12,858 bases of DNA from Desulfobacula sp. (lineage in GTDB: Bacteria > Desulfobacterota > Desulfobacteria > Desulfobacterales > Desulfobacteraceae). Position numbers and translations under genes: made by a program. Below are positions 1 to 5,818 of the stretch, one piece after another (position 1 is the stretch's first letter; every line of letters starts with the position of its first letter). The DNA lies in NCBI GenBank assembly GCA_027858355.1, contig JAQICW010000251.1, positions 1 through 12,858 on the forward strand, read 5' to 3'. The notes below the pieces were generated by a model. It worked only from the letters and a program-made list of their open reading frames with translations. It did no database searches and was not told the DNA's origin.

Positions 1-269
1 ACTCAATAGAGAAAAAAAAGAATGTAAAAAATCTTATTGATTCAATATATAAATGGAGGAATATGTTTGTTCACGGTGAAATGCCTGTTCCACATCCTCT
101 CATTGACGATATTGGAGAACCAATAAGCAAAATGCAAATTGAGTATTTCAAAGTGCTTGATAATGGCTATCAATTGGTTGTTTCAACATTACAAAAGATG
201 ATTATTAATAATGCAAACAACATATGTTTTGAAGAGTTTTTTAAACATAAAAAATTGAATCCGAGTTAA
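1..269 (+). CDS. HEPN-like domain protein, C-terminal end (5' truncated by window)
   Basis: The frame is open from the window edge (first full codon at base 3) to a TAA at 267-269, so this is the last ~88 codons of a gene that starts outside. The visible part contains YKWRNMFVHG, an R-x4-H motif in the R-N-x3-H form typical of HEPN ribonuclease or HEPN-like domains (Apea-like, RiboL-PSP and related groups). A helical, Ile/Leu-rich segment and a basic tail follow. HEPN proteins are often RNases in toxin-antitoxin or abortive-infection systems, but some are inactive or structural, and the rest of this protein is not visible. An ATG at 63 preceded by GGAGG could be read as a 68-aa gene start. 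The upstream frame also looks coding, and that start would lie two codons after the motif Arg and so cut the motif, so I treat it as internal. It points away from the metabolic genes to the right. Confidence 0.6.
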   Translation, partial: SIEKKKNVKNLIDSIYKWRNMFVHGEMPVPHPLIDDIGEPISKMQIEYFKVLDNGYQLVVSTLQKMIINNANNICFEEFFKHKKLNPS

Positions 270-761
270 ACTAACAAATGTATACATCCGACTTGCCCAG
301 AACGTAGCGGCGGGTGATGCTGGTGTTCAATTATATTTTCTGACAATCTTAATCAAACCCATTTCCCCAGATTCAACTCAATATATAGAGCTGAAAATTT
401 GAATTTGTTAGCATTATCAGAACGTTTGAGACTTCCAAGGCTGGATATTGAACTTGATTTTCAAGAGAAAATAAATCCCCCGGACTATCCTCTGTTAGTC
501 CTCTTTTTTATTCAAAAACAATCAACCACTATATATTGTGCCTTTTATTTTTTCATCCCAAGGTGGGACATTAAATTTAGTTGGCGTTATGTTGCAAGCC
601 GGAAACTCAAACACACTTGTAACAATTCATAACTTTTCAAATATTCAACCATTCAAATAGTATTCTTAAGATCCCTTTATTAAACCCCCCTGCTATTCGG
701 AAAGATCTCTGTGTGAAATCTTTATCAGGGACACAAATTAAATATTGATTTTATCAGGGTT
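270..761. other. non-coding spacer between convergent units
   Basis: This stretch has no convincing gene. It separates a plus-strand gene end from the end of the minus-strand lactate operon. From left to right it holds: an imperfect attC-like fold directly after the HEPN-like stop (about 268-333); a plus-strand terminator-like hairpin (482-510); a short hairpin TCCCA-agg-TGGGA near 555-567 with no T-tract; and an imperfect inverted repeat (669-782). The DNA is AT-rich and its base composition differs from the genes to the right, as expected for a low-constraint junction. Confidence 0.5.
482..510 (+). terminator. rho-independent terminator, plus strand
   Basis: A perfect 6-bp stem, GGACTA at 482-487 and TAGTCC at 496-501, encloses an 8-nt loop. 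It is followed by TCTTTTTTTA. On the plus strand this is the classic stem plus T-tract order. It lies about 210 bases past the stop of the HEPN-like gene, so it could end that transcript. It does not work as a terminator in the minus direction, where no T-run follows the stem. Confidence 0.6.
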
Positions 762-782
762 TTAATCAAGGGCCAGGGATCT
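669..782. repeat. imperfect long inverted repeat overlapping the end of the small ORF
   Basis: The left arm (669-692, beginning AGATCCCTTTATTAAA) and the right arm (755-782, ending CAGGGATCT) are imperfect inverse complements. The outermost 8 bp pair perfectly (AGATCCCT with AGGGATCT). The TTATTAAA-like block and the CCCTG block then pair after a 5-nt offset. The ~62-nt centre holds a second 6-bp inverted repeat, AAAGAT...ATCTTT (701-723). A 9-nt direct repeat, TTATCAGGG, occurs at 722-730 and 751-759. The right arm runs into the last codons of the 762-1028 frame. It may be a 3'-end RNA structure of the lactate operon or a degenerate small mobile element. Confidence 0.4.
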
Positions 783-1028
783 CCGAACCTGTGTGAAAAA
801 TTCGCGTTGAGCAGTGTCTATTTTTTGTTGATTTTTTAAATTTGTTTTTTCTATATCTTCTGCAAATGCCTGGATTTCTCTCGCGCTGAACTCATTTAGC
901 TCAAGCTTAGGCAAAAGATGATTGTTCTGATCTTTAAACGGGATGGAACCTTTTTGGGTGACGTCGTGAAAAACCTTGTCAGATACCTGTTCAAGTCTTG
1001 CAAGCGCTTTTGTTTGTTCCTTGTTCAA
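762..1028 (-). CDS. uncharacterised frame downstream of ldhH; possible frameshifted C-terminal extension
   Basis: This is an 88-codon frame, or about 105 codons counting the open codons upstream of the TTG at 1028. It encodes a soluble, charged, probably helical protein (for example LNEFSAREIQAFAEDIEK) of no family I recognise. The only conventional start is TTG at 1028, 29 bases after the ldhH stop and without a visible ribosome binding site. The frame stays open back through the 3' end of ldhH to a TGA near 1101-1099. It can be reached from ldhH by a -1 slip on the A7G run at 1084-1077. It may be a separate small gene started by coupling, a C-terminal extension of LdhH made by frameshifting, or a formerly fused tail cut off by a homopolymer indel. 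Codon content looks genuinely coding (many Lys/Glu/Gln, few rare codons). Confidence 0.4.
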   Translation of the reverse strand: MNKEQTKALARLEQVSDKVFHDVTQKGSIPFKDQNNHLLPKLELNEFSAREIQAFAEDIEKTNLKNQQKIDTAQREFFTQVRRSLALD

Positions 1029-1057
1029 GTCAAGTTTTACGGATGCTTTTTGAACTT

Positions 1058-3226
1058 TTAAGGGAATGTCGGTATTCTTTTTTTGGCCAGCAGCTCAACA
1101 AGATGGAGCACTTTGACAGGGCTTTGCCGCTTGTCAAGGCCGCCTTTCAACTGCATGACGCAGCCAGGGCAGTCTGTTACCAGTATGTCTGCTCCTGATG
1201 CCTCAACATTATCCAGCTTTTTTTTAAGAATTTCTGAAGATATTTCAGGAAAATCCACGGAATAGGAACCGCCGAATCCACAGCAGACATCTTCATCCTT
1301 TGAGGGGACATAGGTATATCCGGCCTTTTGAATCAGGGCTCTGGGTTCATCTGTCACATGAAGTCCCCGGCACAAATGGCAGGGGGCATGATAGGTTACT
1401 TGTTTATTAATATTCTGACTGGCCTGGGGAAACTTATATACCTTATCCATAAAGGATGAGAAATCGATAATCTTATCTGTAAATAATTTAAGATCCATGG
1501 CAGGTTCTTTAGCTTCCCCGAAAATCTTTTCATAATTGTGGGTCAGATGGGAGGCACATGAGGCGCACAGGGTCAGAATATAATCATATTGTTCTGCGCT
1601 AAAGGCCTGGATGTTCCGAACAGCTATCGCTTTGGCTGTTTTTTCTTCTGCCGCCATCATGGCAGGCAGGCCGCAGCAGGTCTGATCCAAAGGGAAATCC
1701 ACCTGGATATTGGCCTTTTTCAGCAGTTTTAAGAGGTCCTTTCCATGATCAGGATAAATAAAATCCATGGCACATCCGGCAAAAAGAGCGATTCTAAGTG
1801 AAGGGTTTTCCAGTTTGGGGCTAAGGGTTTGCCAAAGATCCCTTAACGGGGTTTTGGCAATGGTGGGCAGACTCCTGAATCCATGGTCTTTCTCCAGAAA
1901 AGAGGGCAGATGACGTATCAAAGGCCTGCCCTTGGAAAGGGGCTGCTGTGCCAGATAGGCTGATCGCAAAATAAAATGAAACAGCTTTCTATTCTTCATC
2001 ACCTTTGCCAGGAGAAAATTTTTAACCGGGGCTTTGCCTTCTTCTTTGATCACCCTTGCATAGGTCTTTTTGATGAGATGGGGAAGATCTATGCTCACGG
2101 GGCAGACTTCCTTGCAGGCCTGGCAGTTTATACAATTTCTCACGATGGCCCTGTCATTCTCTTTACCATGGAAGAATAAGGTTAAAATCAGGCCAATGGC
2201 GCCAATATAGACATGGCCATATCTGTGCCCGCCCACTTTTGAGTAGATGGGGCAGACATTGGCGCAGGCCCCGCACCGGATACACCGAAGACTTGTGCAA
2301 AACACGGGGTCTTTGGAAAGGGAAAGCCGGCCATTGTCCAGGAAAACAACATGCATCTCTTTTTTCCCGGAAGGAGTATTCAAACTTTGGTTGGCCCCTT
2401 TGATCCAGGTCACATAGGAGGTTATGGCCTGGCCCGTTGCATTCTTGGGCAAAAGTTTTAAAATGCGCAGGGCAGAACCAAGGTCTGAAACAAGTTTATC
2501 AAATCCCACCAGGGCCACATGAACCCTGGGAAGCGTAGTGGTAAGGCGCATATTACCCTCATTGGTGACCATCCCCAGGGTGCCGGAATCTGCAATGGCA
2601 AAATTAGCGCCCGTAATTCCCATGTCTGCTTCAAGGAATCTGGGGCGAAGCTCGCGCCTTGCCACCTTAACCAGCTTGTCAATATTTTGCGCATCAACCT
2701 TTAAATCTGTTTGTTTTTCAAACAGCTCTCCAACCTGGTACCTGGAAAGATGTATGGCCGGCATGACCATGTGGGAGGGGCCTTCATGTTTAAGCTGGAT
2801 GATCCATTCTCCAAGATCGGTCTCAGTGACAATAAATCCTTGTTTTTCAAGATGGTCATTTAAAAAGGTTTCTTCTGCAGTCATGGATTTGGATTTAATG
2901 ATCTTTTTAACCTTGTTTTCTTTAGCGATCCGGGCAATGATCTCATTGGCCTCCTGGGCATCCTTTGCCCTGTGGACTATGGCACCGGCCTTTTCGGCAT
3001 TGAGCTTGAATTCTTCAAACAAGACTTCAAGAAAAGGGATCAGGCTGTCCTTATTTTCTGCAATGATATCCCTGAGACTGTTAAAATCAATATCCTTGTA
3101 AACATTCGGACGGTTTTCACGATAGGCTGTGTTGAACTCATCCAGGGCAGAACGTAAAAATGAATCACCAAGGGCCTGGCGAATCTTTTTTTTATAGGAC
3201 TTCATATCCTGGGCAGTTTTGATCAT
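1058..3226 (-). CDS. ldhH: L-lactate dehydrogenase large subunit (LUD + 4Fe-4S + CCG fusion, LutB/LldF-LutA/LldE type)
   Basis: This 722-aa protein fuses what LutB and LutA do as separate proteins. Residues ~60-300 form a LUD (LutB/LldF) domain with ADMGITGANFAIADSGTLG at 200-218. Residues 310-376 carry two [4Fe-4S] sites, C315-x2-C318-x2-C321-x3-C325-P and C365-x2-C368-x2-C371-x3-C375-P. Residues ~478-712 form two cysteine-rich CCG domains (CCG at 517-519, CASC at 554-557, PCH at 615-617, CCG at 648-650, CPGC at 686-689), as in LutA/LldE and heterodisulfide reductase subunits. The length matches the ~717-aa enzyme of Desulfovibrio (DVU3033 type). Its role is oxidation of L-lactate to pyruvate, passing electrons through Fe-S centres to membrane carriers. 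The ATG overlaps the ldhG stop by 4 bases (ATGA), which implies translational coupling. The domain calls are firm. The substrate follows from the family and the operon. Confidence 0.85.
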   Translation of the reverse strand: MIKTAQDMKSYKKKIRQALGDSFLRSALDEFNTAYRENRPNVYKDIDFNSLRDIIAENKDSLIPFLEVLFEEFKLNAEKAGAIVHRAKDAQEANEIIARIAKENKVKKIIKSKSMTAEETFLNDHLEKQGFIVTETDLGEWIIQLKHEGPSHMVMPAIHLSRYQVGELFEKQTDLKVDAQNIDKLVKVARRELRPRFLEADMGITGANFAIADSGTLGMVTNEGNMRLTTTLPRVHVALVGFDKLVSDLGSALRILKLLPKNATGQAITSYVTWIKGANQSLNTPSGKKEMHVVFLDNGRLSLSKDPVFCTSLRCIRCGACANVCPIYSKVGGHRYGHVYIGAIGLILTLFFHGKENDRAIVRNCINCQACKEVCPVSIDLPHLIKKTYARVIKEEGKAPVKNFLLAKVMKNRKLFHFILRSAYLAQQPLSKGRPLIRHLPSFLEKDHGFRSLPTIAKTPLRDLWQTLSPKLENPSLRIALFAGCAMDFIYPDHGKDLLKLLKKANIQVDFPLDQTCCGLPAMMAAEEKTAKAIAVRNIQAFSAEQYDYILTLCASCASHLTHNYEKIFGEAKEPAMDLKLFTDKIIDFSSFMDKVYKFPQASQNINKQVTYHAPCHLCRGLHVTDEPRALIQKAGYTYVPSKDEDVCCGFGGSYSVDFPEISSEILKKKLDNVEASGADILVTDCPGCVMQLKGGLDKRQSPVKVLHLVELLAKKRIPTFP
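1077..1084 (-). other. A7G homopolymer, candidate slippage or indel site in ldhH
   Basis: On the minus strand ldhH reads GCC AAA AAA AGA here and stops seven codons after AAA AAA. A -1 slip on the A-run gives AAG AAT ACC and continues for ~105 codons to 762. A7G resembles slippery motifs of the dnaX A-AAA-AAG class, although the zero-frame phase differs from the canonical one. A single-base homopolymer sequencing or assembly error would look the same. Confidence 0.35.
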
Positions 3227-3783
3227 GGCTGCATATCCTTTATCAATAGTAGATGAAGCTCAACAGGGCCGTGGACTCCAATGGCCAGCACCCGTTCAAT
3301 ATCAGCCGTCCGGCTGGGGCCCGTAATAAATGCAGTGTAGGAGGCAGAATCCTTTTTCAGGATATCATTGAGCGCAGCTTCAATAGATCCTGTGTTAAGC
3401 TTTATTTTTGATACGGGCAGCATGGCAATATGGATTTGTGCCAGCATGGTGGCGATGCGGATTTCTTCAGAGTCAGAAGACAGCATCAGGGTACCTGTGT
3501 CAGCAATGCCGTAATCAACCCAGGTTAATGAAGTATCCAGGGATGAGGCATGATTTCGTAAGGGTTCTTCCAAGAGATCCATGCCTGAGGATTTACACAG
3601 ATCCCTCAGCCTGTCCTGGTCTTCTGAATCCAGACCTGGGCATGCCAGAGTTTTTAAATTTTTCTCTTTGTTCAGGTCGACAGCGTACTGAAGAGCGTCG
3701 GAAACCGAAGATATTTCATGGACAATGGTTCCAACTGCAACAGCCTTTTCTGTCATGATCTGGATTAAATTATTTTTTTCCAT
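3223..3783 (-). CDS. ldhG: L-lactate dehydrogenase small subunit, LUD-domain protein (LutC type)
   Basis: This 186-aa LUD-domain protein has the family signatures YGIADTGTLM (91-100), TGPSRTAD (154-161) and the C-terminal GVHGPVELH (169-177). LutC-type proteins are obligate partners of the LutA/LutB Fe-S subunits in L-lactate oxidation and have no cofactor motif of their own. I chose the ATG at 3783 because AGGGAA sits at good distance before it. An upstream TTG at 3825 would add 14 residues without family similarity or a binding site. The gene overlaps ldhH by 4 bases. It follows the AEC permease after ~70 bases, a gap holding a strong inverted repeat. It pairs with ldhH like DVU3032 with DVU3033 in Desulfovibrio vulgaris. 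Confidence 0.8.
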   Translation of the reverse strand: MEKNNLIQIMTEKAVAVGTIVHEISSVSDALQYAVDLNKEKNLKTLACPGLDSEDQDRLRDLCKSSGMDLLEEPLRNHASSLDTSLTWVDYGIADTGTLMLSSDSEEIRIATMLAQIHIAMLPVSKIKLNTGSIEAALNDILKKDSASYTAFITGPSRTADIERVLAIGVHGPVELHLLLIKDMQP

Positions 3784-3834
3784 TCTGTGTTCCCTATAAA
3801 AAATAGTTTTATCCCTGGGCCACAAAGCTTAACC

Positions 3835-3862
3835 TGGTATAAGATTATCCATAGTTATACCA
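3835..3862. promoter_or_regulatory. 8-bp perfect inverted repeat at the permease-ldhG junction
   Basis: TGGTATAA (3835-3842) and TTATACCA (3855-3862) are perfect inverse complements with a 12-nt spacer, and the permease stop codon lies inside one arm. The TGGT/ACCA ends match the half-site style of FadR-family GntR operators, so it could bind the neighbouring regulator. As RNA it could be a processing or stability hairpin separating permease and dehydrogenase expression. No T-tract follows on the minus strand, so a strong terminator is unlikely. Confidence 0.45.
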
Positions 3863-4763
3863 TATAAAGTAGAATGGTCAATGTCACAAGGCTTAGCATT
3901 GTAGTGAATAATACGGCTGTGGTAACAAATTTTGGCATGATATTATATTCAATGGCAATAATGGATCCCAGAACTGCCACAGGCATGCCGGCCTGGAGAA
4001 TTCCGGAACGAATTTCCATGCCAGACAGAGAAAAAACAAAGCTCAATCCAAAGGCAATAAGAGGGGCTGCTATAAGCCGCAGACAAGAAGCTATGACTAC
4101 ATCAAGGCTGAAATTGAATTTAGCCAGGCTTGATAATTGAACCCCCAGGGTTACCAGCATCACGGGGATCATAGCCCTGCCTAAAAGTCCTGTGATCCTG
4201 GATAAAAACAGGGGAGGCTCAAAATCAGTGCCGTAGAAAAACATGGCCGGCACCATGGCAATCAGGGCCGGTGTTTTAAATACAGACAACACAGCTGACA
4301 AACCCGTTCCCCGGGTCCAGCTTGAAATCCCCACACAAATCACAAAGGACAGCATCATAATAGTTATGAAATAGATGGTGGCAGACGTCTGGGCAGCCTG
4401 GCCCAGCCTGAAATCAATAAGGGAGAGTCCCAGATTTCCCACATTCCCGAAGGTGGCAATAATAACAAAGGCAGCTGTCACTTCCCTGGAACGTTTCAGG
4501 AGTTTAGCCAGGATAAAAGCAGCCACTGCCACTAATATATGGGTCAATGTAGTATACAGGATCATCTGGCCCGCCACTGCAATATCAATATCTACCTTGC
4601 TGATGATATCAAACGCAAAACAGGGTACCAGAAGAAAATAGGCTGTCCTGGACAATGTTCTGGCATCCAGTCCCAGGCGGGGGCCGGCATAATACCCCAG
4701 AAGGATCAGAAAAAATACGGGTGTGACAATATCGATAAAGATCTTCAGAACCTGAAGATACAT
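3855..4763 (-). CDS. AEC (auxin efflux carrier) family permease, probable organic-acid transporter
   Basis: This 302-aa integral membrane protein has about ten hydrophobic segments (roughly 8-27, 36-54, 64-88, 95-118, 127-149, 160-178, 190-212, 225-247, 251-272, 278-301) in two five-helix halves, as in the AEC/BART superfamily. The motif FGNVGNLGLSLI (~105-116) in helix 4 and the matching helix-9 segment ILQAGMPVAVLGSIIAIEYN (~255-274) are typical of Mem_trans proteins. Bacterial members move malate, malonate and other carboxylates. Lactate, glycolate or a related hydroxyacid is the likely substrate here from context alone. AGGAAAGG precedes the ATG. It lies 41 bases after gntR and ~70 before ldhG, so it probably belongs to the same transcript. 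Desulfovibrio loci usually carry an LctP-type lactate permease at this position, so the AEC type is a substitution. Confidence 0.75.
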   Translation of the reverse strand: MYLQVLKIFIDIVTPVFFLILLGYYAGPRLGLDARTLSRTAYFLLVPCFAFDIISKVDIDIAVAGQMILYTTLTHILVAVAAFILAKLLKRSREVTAAFVIIATFGNVGNLGLSLIDFRLGQAAQTSATIYFITIMMLSFVICVGISSWTRGTGLSAVLSVFKTPALIAMVPAMFFYGTDFEPPLFLSRITGLLGRAMIPVMLVTLGVQLSSLAKFNFSLDVVIASCLRLIAAPLIAFGLSFVFSLSGMEIRSGILQAGMPVAVLGSIIAIEYNIMPKFVTTAVLFTTMLSLVTLTILLYMV

Positions 4764-4804
4764 ATTCGGCCTTTCCTGCTTTTATTTATCTTACAATAAA
4801 ATAG

Positions 4805-5515
4805 CTAAGCTTTTTTTTCAAAAAAATAATGGATTCGAGCTAGAACCTTATCCAGGTGAATGTACATTTTTTCACGGGCAAGCTCAGGGTTTTTATCTTT
4901 GATGGCCTGGTATATGGCCCGATGCTCCTCCAATATATCCCAGCTTTCATTAGTCTCATAACAGATGCCAACTGTACTCTGGATAAGAGCATATATGGAA
5001 TACATTAAATGGGTCTGAATTTTATTGTGGGCTGCACTGGATATTGCAAGGTGAAATGCTGCATCATCATCTATAAGACTCTGTTTTTTCGAGATACCTT
5101 CTTCCATGGATTCAAGGTTTTGCCTCAAAAGTTCGATATCCTCTTTTGTTGCCCTTTCAGCAGCGTAATAGGTATTCCAGGACTCCAGGCACCTTCTTAC
5201 ATCATGTACCTCCAGAACAGTGTCCATGTCCTCTTTTAAAAGCTTGCGAATAGGCTCGATAAAGCCTTTCGGTACAATGGATTTCACCCGGGTCCGTTTT
5301 CTCTGGGAGATTTCCACAAACCCAATGGTATCGAGAATTTTCAATGCTTCCCGCAATGAAGACCGACTCACATTAAAGAGACTCATCAGCTCCCTTTCCG
5401 AAGGAAGCGAATCTCCAGGGTTTAAATTGCCCTTAATAATGTGAGCTTTTATCTGATCAACAATCAAAGTTGAAACTTTAATTTGTTTAATTGGCTGATA
5501 ATCGGGATGATTCAT
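4805..5515 (-). CDS. FadR-subfamily GntR transcriptional regulator, LldR-like
   Basis: This 236-aa protein has an N-terminal winged helix-turn-helix (about 12-78, with LPSERELMSLFNVSRSSLRE at 37-56, the GntR signature). A C-terminal all-helical FCD ligand domain spans ~95-230. The FCD metal-site histidines can be recognised as H155 (AAFHLAI), H198 (EEHRAI) and H220 (YIHLDKV). FCD regulators of this type sense small carboxylates: LldR and PdhR sense lactate and pyruvate, GlcC senses glycolate. It is the first gene of the gntR-permease-ldhG-ldhH group and lies downstream of glcF. It likely represses or activates both groups. A perfect dyad 43 bases upstream of its start is a candidate autoregulatory operator. 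The ATG has only a weak GGTGAA-like binding site. Confidence 0.85.
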   Translation of the reverse strand: MNHPDYQPIKQIKVSTLIVDQIKAHIIKGNLNPGDSLPSERELMSLFNVSRSSLREALKILDTIGFVEISQRKRTRVKSIVPKGFIEPIRKLLKEDMDTVLEVHDVRRCLESWNTYYAAERATKEDIELLRQNLESMEEGISKKQSLIDDDAAFHLAISSAAHNKIQTHLMYSIYALIQSTVGICYETNESWDILEEHRAIYQAIKDKNPELAREKMYIHLDKVLARIHYFFEKKA

Positions 5516-5532
5516 TTATTTCACCATTATTG

Positions 5533-5566
5533 TTTTTTTTGTACCTGATTTACATTAAGGTTTTCT
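5533..5566. repeat. shared upstream element, copy 1 (gntR)
   Basis: This 34-nt stretch aligns with 9780-9813 upstream of glcDE. By eye about 30 of 35 columns are identical with two single-base gaps, including the blocks TACCTGA, TTTAC, TTAAG and TTTTCT in the same order and spacing. Both copies lie just upstream of a minus-strand gene start (about 20-50 bases away) and both adjoin an inverted repeat. The likely meaning is a common regulator-binding or promoter element. Confidence 0.5.
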
Positions 5567-5575
5567 GACAAACCT
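5558..5575. promoter_or_regulatory. candidate GntR operator upstream of gntR
   Basis: The plus-strand sequence AGGTTTTCTGACAAACCT is a perfect 6-bp inverted repeat (AGGTTT/AAACCT) with a 6-nt spacer. Its near edge is 43 bases upstream of the gntR start codon. The size suits the dimeric winged-helix operators of the FadR subfamily. It sits at one end of the element that recurs upstream of glcDE. No T-run follows in either direction, so it is not a terminator. Confidence 0.5.
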
Positions 5576-5594
5576 ATACTGCCATGAAGCTTTA

Positions 5595-5621
5595 TGTATA
5601 GGAATATCCATCTTTTGTCCA
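5595..5621 (-). promoter_or_regulatory. weak candidate promoter for gntR
   Basis: On the minus strand TGGACA (5621-5616) and TATACA (5600-5595) resemble -35 and -10 boxes, but the spacer is only 15 nt. A start site near 5587 would put the dyad at 5558-5575 just downstream, a road-block position. It is offered as the best candidate in this gap, not as a firm call. Confidence 0.25.
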
Positions 5622-5639
5622 TTAAAAGAATTTAATCTT

Positions 5640-5778
5640 TCAGACATCATTCTCAGCCATGTTTTTCAGGATCTGATACCGCTCCTGGGCCTCTTTTTCT
5701 ATCTTTGACCTCACTCATCCCGTATGCCACATGGGTTGCTGCTGTATTTCCATCAATTGTCTGCATGTTTTTTTTCAT
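5640..5778 (-). pseudogene. nifJ: relic of pyruvate:ferredoxin oxidoreductase: N-terminus joined to C-terminal tail
   Basis: A good ribosome site (AGGTGA) precedes the ATG at 5778. The frame encodes MKKNMQTIDGNTAATHVAYG followed by MSEV, which is the start of homodimeric PFOR/NifJ (family pattern TxDGNxAxxHVAYxxSEV, normally continuing into the YPITPSS region). After SEV the similarity stops. The frame runs through an unrelated stretch to a TGA at 5655-5653. In another frame the next codons give KIEKEAQERYQILKNMAEN and a stop at 5642-5640, which resembles the ERY..L..LA tail that ends PFOR proteins. So a gene of ~1,200 codons appears to have lost nearly all of its interior in one deletion, leaving both ends out of frame. 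It starts 41 bases after the glcF stop, consistent with an old glcDE-glcF-por operon. The N-terminal match is strong and the tail match moderate. An assembly collapse is a possible alternative. Confidence 0.7.
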
Positions 5779-5818
5779 TCATTTCACCTTATTTAACAAT
5801 ATTTTTTATATGATTTTT

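Noticed and set aside
555..567. Hairpin TCCCA-agg-TGGGA as a terminator
   Set aside because: No T-tract follows it on either strand.
399..632. Plus-strand 77-codon frame in the left spacer
   Set aside because: It has a TTG start, no ribosome site, no family features, and it runs straight through the terminator-like hairpin at 482-510.
2538..3101. 187-codon plus-strand frame antisense to ldhH
   Set aside because: It lies wholly within the well-supported LUD-domain coding region of ldhH and its Ser/Leu-rich composition is typical of an antisense shadow.
3784..3825. TTG start of ldhG giving 14 extra residues
   Set aside because: It has no ribosome site or family similarity, and the ATG at 3783 has AGGGAA at good spacing.
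5621..5636. Inverted repeat ATTAAA...TTTAAT after the PFOR relic as a terminator
   Set aside because: The stem is pure A/T with a short loop and no downstream T-run on the minus strand, so it is likely low-complexity coincidence.
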